This document shows positions 7,824-15,233 of a DNA stretch of 17,747 bases, piece after piece. The first letter of the stretch is position 1; each line of letters opens with the position of its first letter. Made by a program: the position numbers and the translations under genes. This DNA is from Oligoflexales bacterium. GTDB lineage: Bacteria > Bdellovibrionota_B > Oligoflexia > Oligoflexales > CACXFL01. The notes under the pieces were generated by a model that was not told the DNA's origin, searched no databases, and worked only from the letters and a program-made list of their open reading frames with translations. Where the stretch lies: contig JANQHA010000116.1 of NCBI GenBank assembly GCA_028282865.1, forward strand, positions 1 to 17,747, written 5' to 3'.

Positions 7824-9155
7824 CTATTTGCTTCTGAGCGTTTGAAACGATATCGAAATTTGATCACTACTAAACCCAATATCATTAGGCATGATTAGTG
7901 CGGCACTTGATAGTATTGCCCCAGGTGGCCTTACTTCGGTGTCGATATATGTATAGGTTGAGTGCTGCGGGTTGTATTTATCGTTTAGTAGAACTTTCAA
8001 GTTACTGACCGTAAGTGTCGTCGACTCGCTTACTATAGTTGGGTTTTTGAACTTATAACTGAAATTGTCGAATTCAGATACTTCGATCTCCAAGTAGACA
8101 CCTGACTGTCCTACTAAATCTTCTAAATCAAATCGTAAGATATTTATTGTTTCAGGCTCGGGATCGGCTCCGGTAAAATTAAGGTCTGTTGTTAGCGCTA
8201 TAGCGTCTAACTTTGCTCCATCTTGTCTTCTGCGTATTTCTAGGCGATGTATTCCGGGAGCCAAGTTAAACTCGTGAATGTTACCTCCGTTGTTTTGGTC
8301 GGTGGCTAGATCCCACTGCCAGTTATTTCCAGTGATTGCTGTCTGCCAAGTGCGAAAGTTACCGTTGTCTATTCTAACGTAGTAAGAATCATCGTTAGTA
8401 TTGACACTTTGAACTAACCCCCATAGCCGGTAGGTGCCTGCTTCGGTAACTTCAAAGTCATAAGTAACAATTCCTATGTTTGCGGTGTTAGGCTGTCGAA
8501 TAAAGCCTCCATTTCCATTTGGAACTTGGATGTACTGGCCACCCGAGGTGTTGCCGTCGTTTTCAACCGTCATCGGTGCTGTTAGATTTCCCTCTTCCGC
8601 TTCTAAAATGATGGTGCCTTGATTTGTTGGGTTGTTTTCTTTTGGGACTGCATCGGCAAGGGTCAGTGTATGTGTCTTAAGTTCTGGACTGGAGTCATCT
8701 TTGTTATCCATAAGTTCGGCCCACATCGTAACTGCAGCCAGCATTTCTTCGCTGTCAGCTTGGCAGTCTTGACTCCAACAGTTGTGAGCATCATTTGCCA
8801 GCCTCTGGACTAGCCGAGATGATTCGGGATTTACCAAGTCGACCTTGCTGGCGACAACTACCGCATTGTGGGACTCCTCCGGGTCGTCTGATGCGAAAAA
8901 AGGAGCAGCAATTGTGGCGTGGCAACCCGCACAGGTTACCTCTCTAACTAATGGATAGACTGTTTGCTGAAAAGCTTCTAAAGATCCGAGTGCAGTTCCA
9001 TCGCTGGAACCAGGCAGTGTTGGTGAAATTTCTCCTGGTATTGATGGGGCACTCGAATGTTTCTTATTTCCCGACGGGTCGATGGAGCACGAAGTAAATA
9101 CACTCGTCAATATTAATACGGGTAGGATCAAAGCCGATTTGGGCTTTTTAAACAT
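7824..9155 (-). CDS. CXXCH lipoprotein with carbohydrate-binding-like domain
   Basis: A 443-residue exported protein. Residues 1-23 are a lipoprotein-type signal ending at FTSC. A cytochrome-like domain at about 57-150 holds CAGCH at 75-79 and a second Cys pair, NCWSQDC (126, 131). Residues 180-325 form a beta-sandwich resembling CBM6/CBM35 or related galactose-binding modules: ILEAEEGN, GGQYIQVPNGNGGFI, GTYRLWGLV, YYVRIDNG, GIHRLEIRRRQDGAKLDAIALT. The C-terminal ~110 residues form another predicted beta domain of unknown family. A heme domain joined to a sugar-binding-like module suggests anchoring to, or sensing of, a cell-surface glycan; this is inference. The start at ATG 9155 has GGAGG about 7 nt upstream. 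It lies 45 nt after the DUF1501-like gene and 10 nt before the next cytochrome gene. Confidence 0.85.
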   Translation of the reverse strand: MFKKPKSALILPVLILTSVFTSCSIDPSGNKKHSSAPSIPGEISPTLPGSSDGTALGSLEAFQQTVYPLVREVTCAGCHATIAAPFFASDDPEESHNAVVVASKVDLVNPESSRLVQRLANDAHNCWSQDCQADSEEMLAAVTMWAELMDNKDDSSPELKTHTLTLADAVPKENNPTNQGTIILEAEEGNLTAPMTVENDGNTSGGQYIQVPNGNGGFIRQPNTANIGIVTYDFEVTEAGTYRLWGLVQSVNTNDDSYYVRIDNGNFRTWQTAITGNNWQWDLATDQNNGGNIHEFNLAPGIHRLEIRRRQDGAKLDAIALTTDLNFTGADPEPETINILRFDLEDLVGQSGVYLEIEVSEFDNFSYKFKNPTIVSESTTLTVSNLKVLLNDKYNPQHSTYTYIDTEVRPPGAILSSAALIMPNDIGFSSDQISISFQTLRSK

Positions 9156-9200
9156 GTCATTCCTCCAGGGTCTCTATACTTATTTTAGATAAGCAGGTCA

Positions 9201-10676
9201 TTAACCTTGCTTGTCAAAGATTAAGTAGCGATTTAGGTCGCTGCCAAACGGGTTGTCTCCGACTACCTTTGCCAAATCTCCTTCGCGTCCTTGGATTGCA
9301 AGTAGGTTCGCCGCGATCGCTTTGCCTAAATTTTCTACGTTGCTACTAATCTGAGTCGCTGTGTTGTCGACTGCTCCATTATCTTTAAATGCTCCGACCT
9401 GCCTAACACTGCTATCTCGAAGTTTTGGTTTACCTGCCGCGCGGTAGTAGAGCATAAATGCAGCCCCTCTCTGACCACTATCAGCAGTCCAAACAAGTTT
9501 GCCGCGACCATTGCCACTATTGTCGACGCCTCCGTTGCTGGTGACCGACCCATCGCTAAATACGTAAAGGATCAGATCTCTTTGCTTCAGAGCCGCTAGT
9601 TGTATTGCTCGACCCATTAGTCTACCTACCTCTAAATCTTTGATTTCACCGGTCGCACGACTTCCGTCGTGGTAGTCATAGCCACCACGCTCTACGGTTG
9701 CAGCTCCAGCATTGCCGTCTAAAAGTAGCTTTGTCATGGTAGCGACTTGTCTTTGGCCGCCATCGTTCAAATTGTCGAATGCTGTAGTAACGGCTTGATC
9801 TGTTCTGGCGTCTAGTCGCTCTGGTGTAAACTTATTGATCATGTCTGCGCTGTTTATATAACCACAGCGAATGAGGTCTTTAATTTGACCTGGAAGGTCT
9901 TTGTTGCTAAACCTCGCTAGCTGCTGTGCACTCATAGACTCTATACTTTTGAGAACCTTTTGAGCCTTGTCGGCACCTACAATGTTAGCTAGCTTCCCTA
10001 GTTTAACTAAGTTCAATGCATCATCTGGTCTGTTGATCAAAACCGGGCGAGCAGCCGGGTTAGCCGATGAAGCTGGGATTCTTGAACGTCCGCCCGATTC
10101 GCTGTTACGCGATCCTAAAAGAGAGGTTAGCTCTCCTTTCGCCCCTGCGGCATTCAGCCAATACATTGGGTTTAGTGGATTGTTGCCGGTATCATCGGAT
10201 GACGAAGTACAAAACACAGCACCTTCGACGTTTGCACGGGTTTCTGGCGTCGTTGTTTCTAAAATTCCTCTAAGAAATGCACTATCTTCGTGGAATACTA
10301 AGCCTAACTCACGATTGACGTTGCGAGCCACGTCAGATGGAAGTCCTAAAGTTCGGTAGTTGGCTATAAAGTCTTCCTGACCACCTTGCTTGCCTACCAT
10401 CACGTTAGACCCAGCTATACTCGCTCCTCCAGCCAAATCAAAACACAAAACACCAGGGACCGATGATCCTCCTCCACCTTCTTGGCACTCCAGTCCGTAT
10501 GCGGTTTGGCTTCTTAGTATACTTAGAAGAGATGGCATTGCTAAGTAAGACCCAGCTGAAATTAAACCGCTAGCAAGAAAGTCCCTTCTTGACTTAGGCT
10601 TCGCATGATCATCGTGAAGCATAGGCTTGTTTAGAATATCCTCATTAGTTTCTTCATTTTTTTTGACTTTATTCAT
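9201..10676 (-). CDS. Tat-exported DUF1501-like protein
   Basis: A 491-residue protein with a twin-arginine signal SRRDFL (29-34) and a following hydrophobic stretch (LISAGSYLAMPSLL), so it is exported folded. The body resembles the DUF1501 family, which is distantly related to sulfatase/phosphatase-type alkaline-phosphatase-fold proteins. It has GGYDYHDG (331-338), matching the family's GGWDTH-like motif, and ILYVFSDGSV (369-378) where family members have a TEFGR-like strand. The family's function is not established. In planctomycetes these genes pair with DUF1549/DUF1553 cytochromes, and the pairing with CXXCH genes here fits that pattern. I choose ATG 10676: the frame to 10745 would overlap the previous gene, and the Tat motif sits at a normal distance from 10676. 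AGGAAATAGAGG precedes the start. Confidence 0.8.
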   Translation of the reverse strand: MNKVKKNEETNEDILNKPMLHDDHAKPKSRRDFLASGLISAGSYLAMPSLLSILRSQTAYGLECQEGGGGSSVPGVLCFDLAGGASIAGSNVMVGKQGGQEDFIANYRTLGLPSDVARNVNRELGLVFHEDSAFLRGILETTTPETRANVEGAVFCTSSSDDTGNNPLNPMYWLNAAGAKGELTSLLGSRNSESGGRSRIPASSANPAARPVLINRPDDALNLVKLGKLANIVGADKAQKVLKSIESMSAQQLARFSNKDLPGQIKDLIRCGYINSADMINKFTPERLDARTDQAVTTAFDNLNDGGQRQVATMTKLLLDGNAGAATVERGGYDYHDGSRATGEIKDLEVGRLMGRAIQLAALKQRDLILYVFSDGSVTSNGGVDNSGNGRGKLVWTADSGQRGAAFMLYYRAAGKPKLRDSSVRQVGAFKDNGAVDNTATQISSNVENLGKAIAANLLAIQGREGDLAKVVGDNPFGSDLNRYLIFDKQG

Positions 10677-10702
10677 ACCTCTATTTCCTATCTTGAAGTT
10701 TT

Positions 10703-11389
10703 TTAAAATATAGCTACTGGTGAAGAAGCTAGCACTGCGGTGCATATGCCTTTGCTAACTTGCAGGGTGACGCTGGCATCATTTAGGTTTTCACCACTTA
10801 AAAGATCGTCGGTGAGCCTTTCTAGACTATCTATCGCCGTATTTCTATCTGGAAGATTAGATAAGCCTGTTCCCCAAAACTGGTCGATCATTGAGCCCGC
10901 TAGATTTGCTGAGCCTCCCGCTGAAAAAGCTGTTCTTGGCGTTGATGCAAAATTAAAGTTTGGAAACATAGTTGATCTTAGGTTAGCTTGGTTGATAAGT
11001 GAGTCGCAAAATTCAACTCCCATTTTTGTTATGCCAACCTGGTGCGATGCTAAGAACGTCTTAATGTCATTGTTATTTGGAAGCTGTGTTTTTACTTCAT
11101 CATATATATCTGAAATATTTTGTCCTGTTGGGTCAACCCGGGTTAGGGTCGCCATGGTCTCTCTAACCTGCTCGTAGCTTCGTAGGCCTATTGCTGCTTC
11201 GAGGTCTTTGAGTGAGAACTGAGTTTGGCCGCTGTTAGTTGATGATGGGTTTTTTGTAGAACCTACTTTGTCTGCGCCTTTGCGCGTCACAAATATCGAA
11301 TGATCTTTGATCGTTTTTTTGCCACACCCAATACTAGAAAATGTCATCGCTATCAAAGTAGCCAGAGCTAATTTATTTTTAGGCCGCAT
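10703..11389 (-). CDS. Small lipoprotein of unknown function
   Basis: A 228-residue protein. Residues 1-22 are a lipoprotein signal with the lipobox SIGC, so it should be lipid-anchored in the envelope. A linker rich in Ser, Thr and Asn (about 40-58) follows, then a mostly helical domain containing LASHQVGITKMGVEFCDSL (113-131) and one further Cys near the C-terminus (KGICTAV). There is no CXXCH motif and no enzyme motif that I recognise. It sits between the CXXCH gene at 11443-12594 and the DUF1501-like gene (26-nt gap), so it is probably an accessory or scaffold subunit of the same system. The start ATG 11389 has GAGGAG 7 nt upstream. Confidence 0.78.
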   Translation of the reverse strand: MRPKNKLALATLIAMTFSSIGCGKKTIKDHSIFVTRKGADKVGSTKNPSSTNSGQTQFSLKDLEAAIGLRSYEQVRETMATLTRVDPTGQNISDIYDEVKTQLPNNNDIKTFLASHQVGITKMGVEFCDSLINQANLRSTMFPNFNFASTPRTAFSAGGSANLAGSMIDQFWGTGLSNLPDRNTAIDSLERLTDDLLSGENLNDASVTLQVSKGICTAVLASSPVAIF

Positions 11390-11442
11390 GAAGTTCTCCT
11401 CTATAGATATTTATGTGCGGTTGAATTCGTATTGTACTCATC

Positions 11443-12594
11443 TTAATCCCCCATACAGGTCACCGCTGTTTTAGCGAAAAGATTTTTCATGTTGTATGAG
11501 TCGTTTTTGAATTGGCTGGAAAGCACTTTTATATGATCTAAGTCGGCATCTGATTTTGGCTCGTGCAAGCATAATTTAGTAAAGACTTTTTTTGCCATGC
11601 AGTTTGGAAATGCCTCGGTGTTTGTAAGCATCCTACCAAGGGCTTTGACCCCGTTGCCAGAACTTGCTCCCTTCCACTCTAAAGCTTTATTCTGACCTGT
11701 TGTCCACAGGTTGATCCAATCATCTCCCTGAGTTTGATAGCCGTCGGGGAAGGTGTCTTTGTTGTTGAAGTATTTACTTTGGACATTTCCAGCTTCGTAG
11801 ATAGTTCTGCCATCTCTAAAGTCGTAGTATGCATAGGCCCCAGCAAGTGCATCCATTCCCGAGTGGCATCCAGCGCACTTATTTCGGTACACATTACTGT
11901 CACCACCCGGACTGCGGTCAACATCTTGTCTGACTCGATAGTCAGCCCTGGTCGTGTCAGAAATTTCTTCGAAGTCAGTGCAGAGAAAATTCATAAATGT
12001 AAAACGTAGAGCTCTTCGGTTGGTTCCGGCCGTATAAAATGACTCGCCAAATGCACGGGTTCCAGTAATTCCTGCTGCTTCTCCGATGCCGGTAACTCCA
12101 GACAGTGTTCTTCGCTGTAAGTTTGCTTTTAGGTCGACTCTTTGGTTTTCAAGAGCCAGGTAGTGATTGTTGTTTGTCGGCGAATAAGCCGGAACGCCGT
12201 TTCCGGTGGGGCCTATATATAAGATGTCCTCATATAGGGCTCGATCAAAAGGAATTTCATCTCTAATAATCCCGAGGATTGTTGCTGTGAAATCGTTGAG
12301 AGCGACATCATCATTTTCATCGACGTTGGTCCAAGAGTTTACCCATTTCTTTAAGCTTAGATTGTAGAAGTATGGATTCTCGATAGCGATTCTAGCAGCA
12401 TCTTCAGCCCTCCCTTGATCAATTAACGCGCTCATTTGATTTAGCGTGCGGGCATCTGGCGGCACCCCGGCTAGCCTGTTATGCATTCGGTATGCCTGAT
12501 CACGGCTAGCCGCTTGCGCGATCGACGCACCAAAGAATGAAAATGCTAATATGCTAATAATACTGGGCATAAACCCATATATGCGGACTGTCAT
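11443..12594 (-). CDS. Exported CXXCH protein related to DUF1592/1588/1585-type cytochromes
   Basis: A 383-residue exported protein with a Sec signal peptide ending near IAQA. The N-terminal half is helical (RLAGVPPDARTL, LNDFTATILGIIRDEIPF), recalling the DUF1549/1592 opening of planctomycete-type cytochromes. The region ALRFTFMNFLC...NKCAGCHSGMDALAGAYAYYDF matches the DUF1588-like pattern, where a CXXCH heme site precedes Gly, Asp and aromatic residues. CAGCH is at 240-244. The C-terminal tail holds further Cys (FPNC, KLCLHEP, VTCMGD) that could form disulfides. I chose ATG 12594: GGAGG lies 4 nt upstream, and an in-frame ATG at 12612 would put that ribosome site inside the gene. It heads the five-gene unit. 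The family assignment is by resemblance only. Confidence 0.8.
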   Translation of the reverse strand: MTVRIYGFMPSIISILAFSFFGASIAQAASRDQAYRMHNRLAGVPPDARTLNQMSALIDQGRAEDAARIAIENPYFYNLSLKKWVNSWTNVDENDDVALNDFTATILGIIRDEIPFDRALYEDILYIGPTGNGVPAYSPTNNNHYLALENQRVDLKANLQRRTLSGVTGIGEAAGITGTRAFGESFYTAGTNRRALRFTFMNFLCTDFEEISDTTRADYRVRQDVDRSPGGDSNVYRNKCAGCHSGMDALAGAYAYYDFRDGRTIYEAGNVQSKYFNNKDTFPDGYQTQGDDWINLWTTGQNKALEWKGASSGNGVKALGRMLTNTEAFPNCMAKKVFTKLCLHEPKSDADLDHIKVLSSQFKNDSYNMKNLFAKTAVTCMGD

Positions 12595-12637
12595 AGATCC
12601 TCCAAAGGACACGATTTATCTAGTTTTTAAATGGAGA

Positions 12638-12673
12638 TTTATACTTGAATCACAGGGGAAGTATGCCCCGTGA
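12638..12673 (-). promoter_or_regulatory. Hairpin and possible promoter ahead of the five-gene cytochrome unit
   Basis: On the minus strand TCACGGGG and CCCTGTGA (12673-12666 and 12657-12650) can pair over 8 bp with one G-U. TATAAA follows at 12643-12638, about 44 nt before the ATG at 12594. The hairpin covers where a -35 would lie, which fits an operator. No U-run follows on either strand, so it is not a terminator. The rest of the 188-base gap (12595-12782) is AT-rich, and I see no gene in it. Confidence 0.35.
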
Positions 12674-12782
12674 ATTTGTTAATAAGCCTTTCGGCAAGTG
12701 GAGGATTGATTCTTTAACGCTTAGGTAAAAAAAATATTTATTTGAATGATTTTAGAATTCTATCACTTACAATTTTTCTAAA

Positions 12783-13220
12783 TTAATGCGGTCTGCCCCT
12801 TAATGAAGATCCGTTTATACACGCCTCCTCTTGGTTCAACCAGCTTGTGACCGCGTCGTTGGTTAGCTGGCCGGTGGCCAATGTTTTGCCGGGGTGCGCT
12901 GAGGACTCGACATATGCCACTAACTTTTCTTTGTCCAAACCGGTGTAGTTGTACAGTGCTAGGCGGTTTGCTTCGTGCGATCCAGCTGTTAGTGTGACAC
13001 CACCAGCGCCGCCACCATGGCAGGAGGAGCCAGCACATGTCCCGTCAACAGCACTAGAAATATTAGTGGTATAAGATGTCACTGCTGTCTTTCCGCATTC
13101 GGTACTGGCGTCTACTGGTCCGCTACTTGTTGAAGTGTAGTCCTCGTAGTGTGGATCCGTGAGCCCACAAGATGCCAAGTGAAAAAACGTCCCGATGGTA
13201 GCTAAGGTAAGTAATTTCAT
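12783..13220 (-). CDS. Small lipoprotein with CX4CH heme-type motif
   Basis: A 145-residue lipoprotein with a canonical lipobox, LASC (Cys18). Its centre has CAGSSCH at 62-68, a CX4CH spacing instead of the usual CX2CH, followed by a Gly-rich stretch GGGAGG. CX4CH heme sites are known in tetraheme cytochromes c3 and in Geobacter-type CxxxxCH domains, where the surroundings (CxxxxCHG) look much the same. Flanking Cys42 and Cys134 could form a disulfide. The part after the motif (NRLALYNYTGLDKEKLVAYV, AHPGKTLATGQL) looks like a small heme domain seen in other CXXCH lipoproteins. It starts 9 nt after the cytochrome-barrel fusion, with AGAGG upstream, so the two are probably co-expressed and may work together at the outer membrane. 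Confidence 0.8.
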   Translation of the reverse strand: MKLLTLATIGTFFHLASCGLTDPHYEDYTSTSSGPVDASTECGKTAVTSYTTNISSAVDGTCAGSSCHGGGAGGVTLTAGSHEANRLALYNYTGLDKEKLVAYVESSAHPGKTLATGQLTNDAVTSWLNQEEACINGSSLRGRPH

Positions 13221-13229
13221 AATATACCT

Positions 13230-14747
13230 CTAAAAGAAAAAGTGTACTTGGCCTGTTATATGGCTCGTGGTTTTGGTATCGGCGATATCTGTCTCACCGC
13301 CTTTGCCGTCGCTGGTTTGCTTTTCGATGTCGTAGCTAATCATGGTTTCGAGTCCAGCGATATGAAACCCTCGGGCCCCAACTTTTATTTGTGAAGTCGA
13401 GCCTGGTAGTAGCATCACTGTTCTGTTGGCCATCGAATAATGAGCTATAGCATAGTTCTCCCGCCAAATTCGAGTGCGGGTCTTAAGGCTATACACGCCC
13501 CCGCGGCGAAAGTCTGTATTACCCTGGTCTCGCGCAAGGCTAAGCGCTTCAACCCCAGCAGTTACTCTGCCTAGCTGTCCAGATATACCGAAGGTAAAGA
13601 TCTCGGTATCGGTTTTCTCATTAGTCACATCATTGTTATCTGATGTTTTCCAGTAAGTGTAGTTTATGGCCCCACCTAAAGTTACGAATCTCATTCCCAT
13701 ATTGATTGCGAAGCCGGTTGTTGCGTCTCCGTCGATATCGCCGCCGATAAGTTTCTTACGTCGGATGTAATGAACGTTTGCAAACGGGACATTCGGAGCG
13801 ACACCGACACTCACTGCATTAAATAGCAATGACTGAGATCTCGGTGAGCCAATGATTGCACTAGCTAGCATTTTCTCACCTAAAGAGTTGTGATCTGGAG
13901 TCGCGGCATTTATAAGCGGGCGGTACCACCCTCCCATAACAAAAGTGTTGAAAGGTAGGTTGTCGACCATTGCATAAAGGCTGCGAGTGCCAGATGTCTT
14001 TAATATATCTTTCTTTTGAACATGATCAGCCGGGCTACCCATAATACGCCCCTCGTAAACCAAATGAAGGTTTCTGTGAATGGGTCGATAACGGACGCCA
14101 ACGTCGACTGACATTAAAAAGCTTTGCCATTTATCCGCTGAGTTTGAAACACTATCATTGCTATGACTTTCAGATTGCAAACTTCTCCAGAGCCACCTCA
14201 CATCACCCCCAGCGTCGACTCTAGAGTAGTCGAATTGTCTATAAGGGTCCATTGCCGGAACTTGATAGAGAAACTCTTTCCATGACAGCGCCGTAGTTTT
14301 TTCTGCTTTACCGTACTTATTGAACTTCTTCTCATTCATAGTTGTTTCTGAAGTTTCTACTAGCGGAAGGCCTTCAAAAAATATCCATTGGTCCTTACCC
14401 GGGTTATTTTTAAAGGGCTCTTTGCCATAATGCTGCTTAGTAGTTGGGACAAATGACTTGGTTGTTTGTTCGAGTGAGTGTCGGTATGAACGCAGCCATC
14501 GATCTTGGTTCCACCTGCCATAAAAGCTACGCATCCCACCGCCATTTGGGTTTACATGACACCCTTGGCAAGATAGCGTACAGCGGCGGTCAATCGGAGC
14601 CAAATTTTTTCTTCCTGGGGCATGGCAGCCAGCACAGTTTTGTGCGAATCTACTTCCAAGCCAAGGTTCTGCAAAGGAGTCACTAGAGAGGTGTAAAGAA
14701 AACGTCGATAAAAGTAACAGCCATGCTCTACAAAACGTCTTAGGCAT
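13230..14747 (-). CDS. Diheme cytochrome fused to an outer-membrane beta-barrel
   Basis: A 505-residue exported protein. Signal peptide 1-26, cleaved near DSFA-EPWLG. The N-terminal cytochrome segment has two heme motifs, CAGCH (38-42) and CQGCH (60-64), plus an extra Cys56. The second is followed by VNPNGGGMRSFYGRW, a pattern known after CXXCH in single-chain cytochrome-porins of delta-type bacteria. From about residue 180 the chain alternates polar and hydrophobic residues with many aromatic strands (VGVRYRPI, LHLVYEGRI, FAINMGMRFVTLGGAINYTYW) and ends HITGQVHFFF, the C-terminal Phe signal for the outer-membrane BAM insertion machinery. The layout is analogous to Cyc2 iron oxidases, which carry one heme. 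I chose ATG 14747, 1 nt after the phosphatase stop, with GGAG about 10 nt upstream. The longer frame to 14795 would bury the signal peptide. The electron partner is not predictable. Confidence 0.85.
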   Translation of the reverse strand: MPKTFCRAWLLLLSTFSLHLSSDSFAEPWLGSRFAQNCAGCHAPGRKNLAPIDRRCTLSCQGCHVNPNGGGMRSFYGRWNQDRWLRSYRHSLEQTTKSFVPTTKQHYGKEPFKNNPGKDQWIFFEGLPLVETSETTMNEKKFNKYGKAEKTTALSWKEFLYQVPAMDPYRQFDYSRVDAGGDVRWLWRSLQSESHSNDSVSNSADKWQSFLMSVDVGVRYRPIHRNLHLVYEGRIMGSPADHVQKKDILKTSGTRSLYAMVDNLPFNTFVMGGWYRPLINAATPDHNSLGEKMLASAIIGSPRSQSLLFNAVSVGVAPNVPFANVHYIRRKKLIGGDIDGDATTGFAINMGMRFVTLGGAINYTYWKTSDNNDVTNEKTDTEIFTFGISGQLGRVTAGVEALSLARDQGNTDFRRGGVYSLKTRTRIWRENYAIAHYSMANRTVMLLPGSTSQIKVGARGFHIAGLETMISYDIEKQTSDGKGGETDIADTKTTSHITGQVHFFF

Positions 14748-14748
14748 A

Positions 14749-15228
14749 CTATTTAAGCTCCTTTTTAAGCTCATTAAGAAAGTTTGAACATGCATCTTCT
14801 AAAATTTCGAATACATGAATAAACCCACGATCTCCGCCGTAGTATGGGTCTGGCACTTCCGTAATATCGTGTTCTTTGCAATAGTGGCACATCATCACTA
14901 GTTTGCTGGTGGTCTCTTGGTCGTCACTACGCATAAGGGTGAGGTCACTGTAGTTCGAGTCGTCCATGGCAATGATATAGTCGAACTCGGTGAAGTCGTT
15001 AAAGGGGTAGACCTTGCGCGAAATACTAGTAAGGTCGTAGCCGCGCTTTTTACCGTGAGCAATCATCCGCTCATCGGCTGGGTTGCCGGAGTGATAAGCC
15101 GCCGTACCAGCAGAGTCGCAATATATTTGATCATCCAAACCTTGGTCAGTTACCATTTTTTTCATGATAGCCTCTGCAGCTGGTGATCTGCAGATGTTTC
15201 CAAGGCAGACAAATAGTAACTTTTTCAG
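14749..15228 (-). CDS. Low-molecular-weight protein tyrosine phosphatase, CTG start
   Basis: A 159-residue cytoplasmic phosphatase that removes phosphate from tyrosine (or arsenate-like substrates in ArsC relatives). The P-loop VCLGNICRSP has the nucleophile Cys8 and phosphate-binding Arg14. The general-acid loop is VPDPYYGG with Asp127. Length fits the 150-160 residues of the family. The first ATG in frame, at 15165, would remove the whole P-loop. The frame extends upstream to a stop at 15258-15256, with no ATG, GTG or TTG in that span, so I place the start at CTG 15228. It has AAGGGAG five nt upstream and yields the family's normal KKLLFVCLGN opening. The cytochrome-barrel gene follows after 1 nt, so the two are probably co-transcribed. 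A role in cell-surface or capsule control is possible, but no kinase or polysaccharide gene is nearby. Confidence 0.9.
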   Translation of the reverse strand: MKKLLFVCLGNICRSPAAEAIMKKMVTDQGLDDQIYCDSAGTAAYHSGNPADERMIAHGKKRGYDLTSISRKVYPFNDFTEFDYIIAMDDSNYSDLTLMRSDDQETTSKLVMMCHYCKEHDITEVPDPYYGGDRGFIHVFEILEDACSNFLNELKKELK

Positions 15229-15233
15229 CTGAT

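Noticed and set aside
7814..7885. Longer start for the 7019 cytochrome gene
   Set aside because: It would overlap the upstream gene's end by about 60 bases. The shorter start has GAGG upstream and a clean lipoprotein signal.
9967..10359. Plus-strand 130-residue ORF inside the DUF1501-like gene
   Set aside because: It is an antisense shadow with no ribosome site and an unstructured residue mix. Similar shadows at 10740-11177 and 11734-12009 were dropped for the same reason.
10677..10745. Longer start for the DUF1501-like gene
   Set aside because: It would overlap the small lipoprotein gene and push the Tat motif far from the N-terminus.
12650..12673. Hairpin as a Rho-independent terminator
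   Set aside because: No T-run follows on either strand, so I list it as a regulatory candidate only.
14748..14795. Longer start for the cytochrome-barrel gene
   Set aside because: It lies inside the phosphatase gene and puts 16 extra residues before a complete signal peptide.
14749..15165. Phosphatase as a truncated pseudogene lacking its P-loop
   Set aside because: The P-loop is intact in frame just upstream. A CTG start with a good ribosome site explains the missing ATG.
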